Shown: in pieces, positions 6,889-11,374 of the stretch
Numbering within the stretch: position 1 is the first letter of the stretch
How the letters are laid out: the number at the start of each line of letters is the position of its first letter
Assembly (NCBI GenBank): GCA_028693885.1
Contig: JAQUUM010000026.1
Location: forward strand, 1 to 11,374
Length of the DNA stretch: 11,374 bases
Direction of reading: 5' to 3'
Origin: Bacilli bacterium
GTDB lineage: Bacteria > Bacillota_I > Bacilli_A > ML615J-28 > CAG-698
The notes under the pieces: generated by a model
Told to the model about the DNA's origin: nothing
Database searches by the model: none
What the model saw: the letters and a program-made list of their open reading frames with translations, nothing else
Made by a program: the position numbers and the translations under genes

Positions 6889-8826
6889 ATGAAAAAATTA
6901 TTTGGATTTGGTTTAGTGTTTTTATTTGTTTTTTTAAGTTTTGTTAATGTTAAAGCAGCTGTAGTTTATACGGTTCCAACAACATATGAACAAAAAATAT
7001 TTGAAATGCGTGGAGCTTGGGTTTCAACTGTTTATAATATTGATATCCCGCAACAAATAGGAACAACATCTGCTAGTATTTTAGCTTACCAAAATGAGTA
7101 TTTAAGAATTCTAGATACATTTGAAGAATATAATATGAATACAGTATTTTTTCAAGCGAGACCTTGTAATGATGCTTTTTATCAATCGAGTATAAATTCT
7201 TGGAGTGTTTATATGGCTGGTCAAGATGGGCTATATCCAGGCTGGGATCCATTTGCATGGATGATAGAACAAACTCATGCAAGAGGAATGGAATTTCATG
7301 CATGGTTAAATCCGTATAGAGCAGCTATGAGTATTTTAGAAGGACTTGATCCTAGCAATTATGATACAGTGATTACAGCTTATTTAAATAGTTTGGGTGA
7401 AAATAATTTTGCTAAAAACAATCCTGATTTATTAGTAATAGGTGGGAATAGATTATTACTTAATCCAGGTGAACCCGCTGTTAGAGCTCATTTAGTTGAT
7501 ACTATTGAAGAAATTGTTACCAATTATGATGTTGATGCAATTCATTTTGATGATTACTTTTATACAAGTGTTGACTTATCAGAAGACTATGATACGTATT
7601 TAGAATATAAGAGTGGTACTATTACTCAAGAAGATTGGAGAAGACTTCAAGTTGATTTATTAGTAGAAGAGATTAGTGATTCTATTTCTTTACATAATGT
7701 AACGAATCAAAAGTCAGTTGAATTTGGGATTAGTCCAATGTCAAGTATTTCAGATACTTATTCAGGTCAATATGCTGATGTAGAAAATTGGATTACTAAC
7801 GAGTGGATTGATTATGTAGTGCCTCAAATGTATCAAGCACTAGGAGGAAGTTATCATAAACCTAGAACAGCTACTTGGATAGATGCTGTAGATGGAACTG
7901 ATGTAAAGATATATATGGGGCTTGCATCTTATAACTATTCTACAAATGAAGGTGGTTGGACTAATACAAATGAGTTAATTGATGTGTTAAGATATCAAGC
8001 ACAATTTCCATCAGTGAAAGGAATATTCTTTTTTTCAGCTAAAAACTTTGTTTTACCTGAAAATTTATATATGAAAGAAGCAGTAGAAAAAGTTAAAACA
8101 TATTGGACACATAAAACCCTTAGTTTTGATTTTGAAGATGTTTCGAGTTATGATTTAATAGTTCCATCTCTTTCTGTTGTAAGAGAAAACAAACAAGCCT
8201 CAATTAGCTTCAACAAAGTTGATGGAGCTTTAGGCTATGCGATCTATGCTTTTGAAGAAGGAAAAACAAAAACTTATAATAATAGTAATATTGCTCAAGT
8301 AATTGAAAATGATCAAACTAGTTATGAAGTTAGTATTGATACATTGTCATATAAAGATTATACTTTTGGAATTAAGATAATATATAAAGATGGCGAATTA
8401 AGTAGTGGTTATGAAGAGGTTTTTTCTGAAAAAATTTCTGGTAATATAGCACCTGTGATTAGTGATGTTAGTTTTAGTGTTGGCCGTAATTATTTTGAGT
8501 TTGCTGAATTAGTTAATATTGTTGGTACTGTAAGTGATGAAAATGAAGATTTGGTTGATGTAAGTATTTCGATTTCAACTAATGGTATAAATTACTCTTA
8601 TAATTTTAGTGCAACGGTTGTAGATAATCAATTTAGTTATGCATGGCGTGTGCCTTCTTTAAAAACTTCAATTGGTAAAATAAAGATCACTGCAACTGAT
8701 GGGCTTTTAGAAAGTGAATATATAATTGAAAGAATTGTGATTAAAGACTATATAACTGAAGTAATAGTAACATTAGATAGAATTCAACTTAATTACCAAG
8801 AATTATTTAGGGAAATGTTAAGGTAG
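6889..8826 (+). CDS. Secreted GHL10/YngK-type glycosyl hydrolase with C-terminal FN3/Ig-like domains
   Basis: A signal peptide is clear: basic MKK, a hydrophobic core and probable cleavage after VKA (residue 23). Residues about 36-405 match the GHL10 (DUF187, YngK/YddW) TIM-barrel family, with MRGAWVSTVYN (40-50), FFQARPCNDAFY (87-98), FHAWLNPYRA (136-145), LLLNPG (189-194) and the core DVDAIHFDDYFY (214-225), which holds likely acidic catalytic residues. E. coli DigH (YddW) of this family cleaves glycan strands of denuded peptidoglycan. A similar wall role here is inference. Residues about 422-515 look like a fibronectin type III domain and about 520-620 like an Ig-type beta sandwich, plausible spacers or binding modules. 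No sortase motif or C-terminal helix is seen, and the leader lacks a lipobox, so it is probably released. AAGGAG at 6877-6882 supports the start. The next gene begins 5 bases after its stop. Confidence 0.9.
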   Translation: MKKLFGFGLVFLFVFLSFVNVKAAVVYTVPTTYEQKIFEMRGAWVSTVYNIDIPQQIGTTSASILAYQNEYLRILDTFEEYNMNTVFFQARPCNDAFYQSSINSWSVYMAGQDGLYPGWDPFAWMIEQTHARGMEFHAWLNPYRAAMSILEGLDPSNYDTVITAYLNSLGENNFAKNNPDLLVIGGNRLLLNPGEPAVRAHLVDTIEEIVTNYDVDAIHFDDYFYTSVDLSEDYDTYLEYKSGTITQEDWRRLQVDLLVEEISDSISLHNVTNQKSVEFGISPMSSISDTYSGQYADVENWITNEWIDYVVPQMYQALGGSYHKPRTATWIDAVDGTDVKIYMGLASYNYSTNEGGWTNTNELIDVLRYQAQFPSVKGIFFFSAKNFVLPENLYMKEAVEKVKTYWTHKTLSFDFEDVSSYDLIVPSLSVVRENKQASISFNKVDGALGYAIYAFEEGKTKTYNNSNIAQVIENDQTSYEVSIDTLSYKDYTFGIKIIYKDGELSSGYEEVFSEKISGNIAPVISDVSFSVGRNYFEFAELVNIVGTVSDENEDLVDVSISISTNGINYSYNFSATVVDNQFSYAWRVPSLKTSIGKIKITATDGLLESEYIIERIVIKDYITEVIVTLDRIQLNYQELFREMLR

Positions 8827-8831
8827 TATTT

Positions 8832-9497
8832 ATGGTATTGAAATTGTTCTATGTTCTTATTTCTATCGCAATCGCTACTATAATTTTGTTAGTAATTAAC
8901 CAAGCAATTAAAGAAAAAAACATCAAACAAAGATTTTATATTAATTTTATTATTACGCTAAGTCTTTTAGGATTGTTTTTGATTTCTTTTTTAATTGATT
9001 TAAATTTAGAAATAATTAAACTTGATAGTTATCTATATTTTGCTTTGCCTTTTAGTGGTGTTTTTATAATAACTAGCTTTATTTTTGGAGGATTTTATTT
9101 TAATAGATATAAAGGAATTATTAAAAAAAGAAGAGAAAGTTTAAAGGAAAAGTTATACTTAGTTATTAAGCAAGATAAAAACTTTTATTTAGAAGACACT
9201 AAAGAAGGTTTAAGAGGAATTGTTTTTAATATATCTAAGAGTGTAATTTTTCATGATGAAATGCTTAATATAATAACTAAAAAATTAAATTTACAAGTTT
9301 TAAAAAAGAATTATTTAGGTAGCTTTACAGAAAATGAAAAAGTTAAATATCATTGTTACTACGTTGTTATGAATAGTGAGATTAGTGGATATAAAAAAGT
9401 TTTTGAGATGGAGTTACCAAATCAAAAATTTGTTAAGTTTCACGAGGAGATAATTTATAAAATTATTTTGAATAAAGAAATAGATGGAAAATATTAA
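8832..9497 (+). CDS. Three-helix membrane protein with a cytosolic, degenerate Nudix-like domain
   Basis: I do not recognise a named family. Three hydrophobic segments (about residues 4-24, 35-57 and 67-90) are followed by a basic stretch NRYKGIIKKRR and a soluble domain of about 120 residues. By the positive-inside rule that domain is probably cytosolic. The soluble part has the order of a Nudix fold: a strand LYLVIKQDKNFYLED, the helix region NIITKKLNL (146-154) where active enzymes have REUxEExGU, then NYLGSF and a YHCYYVVMNSE strand, and FVKFHEEIIYKIIL at the end. The acidic residues of the Nudix box are replaced (I147, K150, K151), so hydrolase activity is unlikely. The Nudix reading is inference. 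The gene starts 5 bases after the hydrolase gene with AAGG at 8820-8823, so the two are probably co-transcribed and coupled. Function unknown. Confidence 0.8.
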   Translation: MVLKLFYVLISIAIATIILLVINQAIKEKNIKQRFYINFIITLSLLGLFLISFLIDLNLEIIKLDSYLYFALPFSGVFIITSFIFGGFYFNRYKGIIKKRRESLKEKLYLVIKQDKNFYLEDTKEGLRGIVFNISKSVIFHDEMLNIITKKLNLQVLKKNYLGSFTENEKVKYHCYYVVMNSEISGYKKVFEMELPNQKFVKFHEEIIYKIILNKEIDGKY

Positions 9498-9530
9498 AAA
9501 ACTTGCTTTTGAAAGCAAGTTTTATTTTTT
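9498..9530. terminator. Shared bidirectional terminator between convergent genes
   Basis: A 12-base inverted repeat (AAAACTTGCTTT at 9498-9509, complement at 9512-9523) has T-runs on both sides: TTTTATTTTTT rightward on the plus strand and a T-run from 9500 leftward on the minus strand. It starts directly after the plus-strand stop (9495-9497). Its other arm enters the hflX stop codon (9522-9524), so only 24 bases separate the two stops. Confidence 0.9.
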
Positions 9531-10769
9531 GTAGTCTTCAATTTTGTGTAAATATTTTTTTGAAATATTACAGTCAATATATATAAAGTCGCTTTGATAA
9601 TCAAGTTTATATATTTCAGTATTATTTTTTAAAAAATTTACTAAAGCCATTTTATCATAAGGGATGCTTAAACTTACATCTATGTGGTTGTTATATACCT
9701 CTGATACAATTAAGTCAATTAAAGCATCGATATTCAAATTATTTTTAGCGCTAATAGTTATAGCTGGATTATACTTACTTGGAATGAAGAAATTTGAATC
9801 GGCTAAATCGATTTTATTAAAGGCATAAATCATTTTGATATCACTTACACCGATTTCAGAAATTACTTTATTTGTAATTTCGATGTGTTCACTTATATCA
9901 AGAGAAGCATCAACGACGTGTACAATTAAAGATGAATCTTGGATTTCTTGAAGTGTTGATTTGAAAGATTCAACTAAGGTATGAGGTAGTTTGCTGATGA
10001 ATCCAATTGTATCAGTGACTAGAAAGTCTTTGTTATTGGGTAATTGAACTATTCTGGTGGAAGTTTCTAAAGTAGAAAATAACATATTCTTGCTTTCGAC
10101 TTCTTTTTTTAAGGCTTGAGAGTGTTTTAAGATTGCGTTTAAAGTAGTTGATTTTCCACTATTAGTGTAACCGATTAAGGAAACTGTAGGTATTTCACTT
10201 TTAGTTCTTTTATTTCTTTGTTGTTTTCTTAAAGAAGATAAAAGATTTAATTCTTTTTTTAAGAAAACTATTTTATTAGCGAGAGTACGTCTGTCTTGTT
10301 CTAAAGCAGTTTCACCACTGCCTTTGCTATAAGCAGTTCCGGCGCCACTTCTTTGTCTAGATAGATTTTTTCTTAAACCGATTAATCTTGGGAGCATATA
10401 TTCAAGACTAGCAATTTCAACTTGTAAATAAGCTTCTTTAGTTCTAGCCCTAGTCTTAAAGATTTCTAAAATTAAGTAAGTCCTATCATAGATTTTAATT
10501 TCTAATATTTCTTCAATATTTCTGATTTGAGAGGCACTTAACTCATCGTTAAAAACTGCGATAGTTAAATCTAGTGAATTAATCGCGATTTTAACTTCAT
10601 CTAACTTTCCTTTCCCAATATAAGTTTTTGGGTTTATTCTAGATAGTTTTTGAACAGATTCATCTAATACTTCAATATTACAAGAGCGACATAATTCTTT
10701 TAACTCAGTCATTTCTTGCTTGATTAAAAAATCACCTAAATCAATTCCTATAATAATTGCTTTTTCCAT
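9522..10769 (-). CDS. hflX: Ribosome-associated GTPase HflX
   Basis: HflX binds the 50S subunit and, in studied bacteria, splits stalled or hibernating 70S ribosomes, for example in heat stress or antibiotic exposure. The 415 residues match the family. The N-terminal HflX domain shows NPKTYIGKGKLDEV (46-59), FNDELSASQIRNIEE (73-87) and YDRTYLILEIF (94-104). Next come the basic linker with LPRLIGLRKNLSRQRSGAG (126-144) and SGETALEQDRR, a variant of the usual GPGETQLETDRR. G-domain motifs are GYTNSGKST (G1, 200-208), FSTLETSTR (G2), DTIGF (G3, 253-257), NKID (G4, 318-321) and SAK (G5, 340-342). A small C-terminal domain follows. On the minus strand, AAGGA lies 6 bases before the ATG. It is a single-gene unit, convergent with the membrane protein gene. 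Confidence 0.96.
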   Translation of the reverse strand: MEKAIIIGIDLGDFLIKQEMTELKELCRSCNIEVLDESVQKLSRINPKTYIGKGKLDEVKIAINSLDLTIAVFNDELSASQIRNIEEILEIKIYDRTYLILEIFKTRARTKEAYLQVEIASLEYMLPRLIGLRKNLSRQRSGAGTAYSKGSGETALEQDRRTLANKIVFLKKELNLLSSLRKQQRNKRTKSEIPTVSLIGYTNSGKSTTLNAILKHSQALKKEVESKNMLFSTLETSTRIVQLPNNKDFLVTDTIGFISKLPHTLVESFKSTLQEIQDSSLIVHVVDASLDISEHIEITNKVISEIGVSDIKMIYAFNKIDLADSNFFIPSKYNPAITISAKNNLNIDALIDLIVSEVYNNHIDVSLSIPYDKMALVNFLKNNTEIYKLDYQSDFIYIDCNISKKYLHKIEDYKK

Positions 10770-10800
10770 TTGTAATCCTTTTTTAAATTTAATATGATTT

Positions 10801-10809
10801 ATTTTAACA
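10801..10809 (-). promoter_or_regulatory. Probable extended -10 promoter of hflX
   Basis: Read on the minus strand, TGTTAAAAT is an extended -10 (TG-n-TAAAAT) about 31 bases upstream of the hflX ATG. The -35 region is poor. No CIRCE or other heat-shock operator is visible. Confidence 0.5.
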
Positions 10810-10849
10810 TAAAATTAACGAAAATAATACTTTTATTATTAACTAAGTC

Positions 10850-10878
10850 TTGTTTTATTTATTTGTTTGGTATAAAAT
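10850..10878 (+). promoter_or_regulatory. Probable promoter of the four-helix membrane protein gene
   Basis: TTGTTT (10850-10855) stands 17 bases before TAAAAT (10873-10878). The overlapping TGGTATAAA at 10868-10876 also reads as an extended -10. With the hflX promoter it makes a divergent pair in the 139-base gap. Confidence 0.6.
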
Positions 10879-10908
10879 ATTAATTAAAGGAAAAGGGGTG
10901 TTTAGTAT

Positions 10909-11355
10909 ATGAAAAAATTGAAATTTGTTGTTAAGCTATTTGCGATGGTTAGTTTAGTAGTAATTGTTGCAGCATCAATTGTTATTGGGTTATTATTAGA
11001 TAAACAAACATTTTTTGAAGTTGTTGGTAGTACTAATTTAATAGTTTATATTGTTAGTAAAGTTTTTGTACTATTAGCTATTAGTGCTTATCTATTTGTT
11101 TGTGTTTGGAAAGAACAAGAAATCGGGTTTGCTCAAGTTAGTTTTTTAGTAGCTATGCAATTAATTCCAACTGGAGTTAGATTACTTTTGAAATTAAATT
11201 CATATGGAATTATATTATCTGTTGTAACTATGTTCTTAGCTTTGTTATTACTTGAGATTATAATTTTTGGCCCGTTAGTTAAAGAAATAAAAGAAGACGA
11301 AGCTCGTCAAAAGAATTTTGATGATAATGGTCAATTTAAAGGACCTGGAATTTAA
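10909..11355 (+). CDS. Small four-helix membrane protein, function unknown
   Basis: I do not recognise this 148-residue protein. It has four hydrophobic segments (about residues 8-30, 43-66, 73-95 and 99-122), with a basic MKKLKFVVK start. A short polar, acidic tail (KEIKEDEARQKNFDDNGQFKGPGI) follows the last helix and is probably cytosolic. No catalytic motif, cysteine pair or nucleotide-binding site is visible. A purine-rich ribosome site AAAGGGGTG (10893-10901) precedes the ATG, and a good promoter lies upstream. It is divergent from hflX and seems to be a single gene as far as the window shows. It is real by codon pattern, start signals and full open frame. Its role cannot be inferred from the neighbours. 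Confidence 0.8.
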   Translation: MKKLKFVVKLFAMVSLVVIVAASIVIGLLLDKQTFFEVVGSTNLIVYIVSKVFVLLAISAYLFVCVWKEQEIGFAQVSFLVAMQLIPTGVRLLLKLNSYGIILSVVTMFLALLLLEIIIFGPLVKEIKEDEARQKNFDDNGQFKGPGI

Positions 11356-11359
11356 ATAA

Positions 11360-11374
11360 CAAAAAGCGCTTAAA
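11360..11374 (+). other. Possible left arm of a terminator cut by the window edge
   Basis: AAAAAGCGCTTAAA begins a few bases after the stop of the preceding gene and resembles the A-rich left half of the other terminators here. The right arm lies outside the window, so this is only a suggestion. Confidence 0.3.

Noticed and set aside
7073..7303. Open frame of 76 codons on the minus strand inside the GHL10 gene
   Set aside because: It is antisense to the conserved barrel, without a promoter or ribosome site.
1..11374. CRISPR array, insertion sequence, prophage, tRNA/rRNA, riboswitch or toxin-antitoxin/defence system
   Set aside because: I looked for direct repeats, transposase motifs, terminal inverted repeats and structured leaders and found none; the only clear inverted repeats are the terminators.

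Overview
The window is an AT-rich (roughly 30% G+C by eye), gene-dense stretch of chromosome from a low-GC Gram-positive relative. Good Shine-Dalgarno sites, TATAAT-type promoters, hairpin/T-run terminators and the gene order uppS-cdsA-dxr-rseP point to Bacillota or a Mollicutes-related Bacilli lineage (Erysipelotrichia, RF39 or Acholeplasma-like). The surface protein with Listeria-Bacteroides (InlB B-type) repeats fits this. Tryptophan is always TGG and no long gene contains an in-frame TGA, so the standard bacterial code applies and this is not a Mycoplasma with TGA=Trp. The exact taxon cannot be fixed from the sequence alone.

Layout: (1) 1-993 is the C-terminal end of a secreted or surface protein with InlB-type repeats, closed by a strong terminator. 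(2) 1095-6838 is a five-gene operon with its own promoter and a terminal hairpin: uppS (undecaprenyl diphosphate synthase), cdsA (CDP-diacylglycerol synthase), dxr (first committed MEP-pathway enzyme), rseP (site-2 protease) and nagA (GlcNAc-6-phosphate deacetylase). Genes are 8-13 bases apart or overlap (dxr/rseP share ATGA). (3) 6856-9523 is a two-gene unit: a secreted GHL10/YngK-type glycosyl hydrolase with C-terminal beta-sandwich domains, and a three-helix membrane protein whose cytosolic domain looks like a catalytically dead Nudix fold. (4) hflX lies on the opposite strand and converges on that unit, sharing a symmetric terminator that enters its stop codon. (5) A divergent promoter region leads into a small four-helix membrane protein of unknown function at the right edge.

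How the genes fit together: the operon is about building the cell envelope. Dxr feeds isoprenoid synthesis, UppS makes the C55 carrier lipid, CdsA activates phosphatidate for phospholipids, and RseP cleaves membrane proteins. NagA, which is not part of the classical cluster, could link the operon to amino-sugar recycling. The neighbouring secreted hydrolase may act on cell-wall or extracellular glycan. The window is mostly housekeeping. I see no CRISPR array, insertion sequence, phage genes, tRNA/rRNA or obvious defence system. The points most worth a second look are the domain nested in the InlB repeat, the pseudo-Nudix membrane protein, the variant operon ending in nagA, and the shared terminator overlapping the hflX stop.
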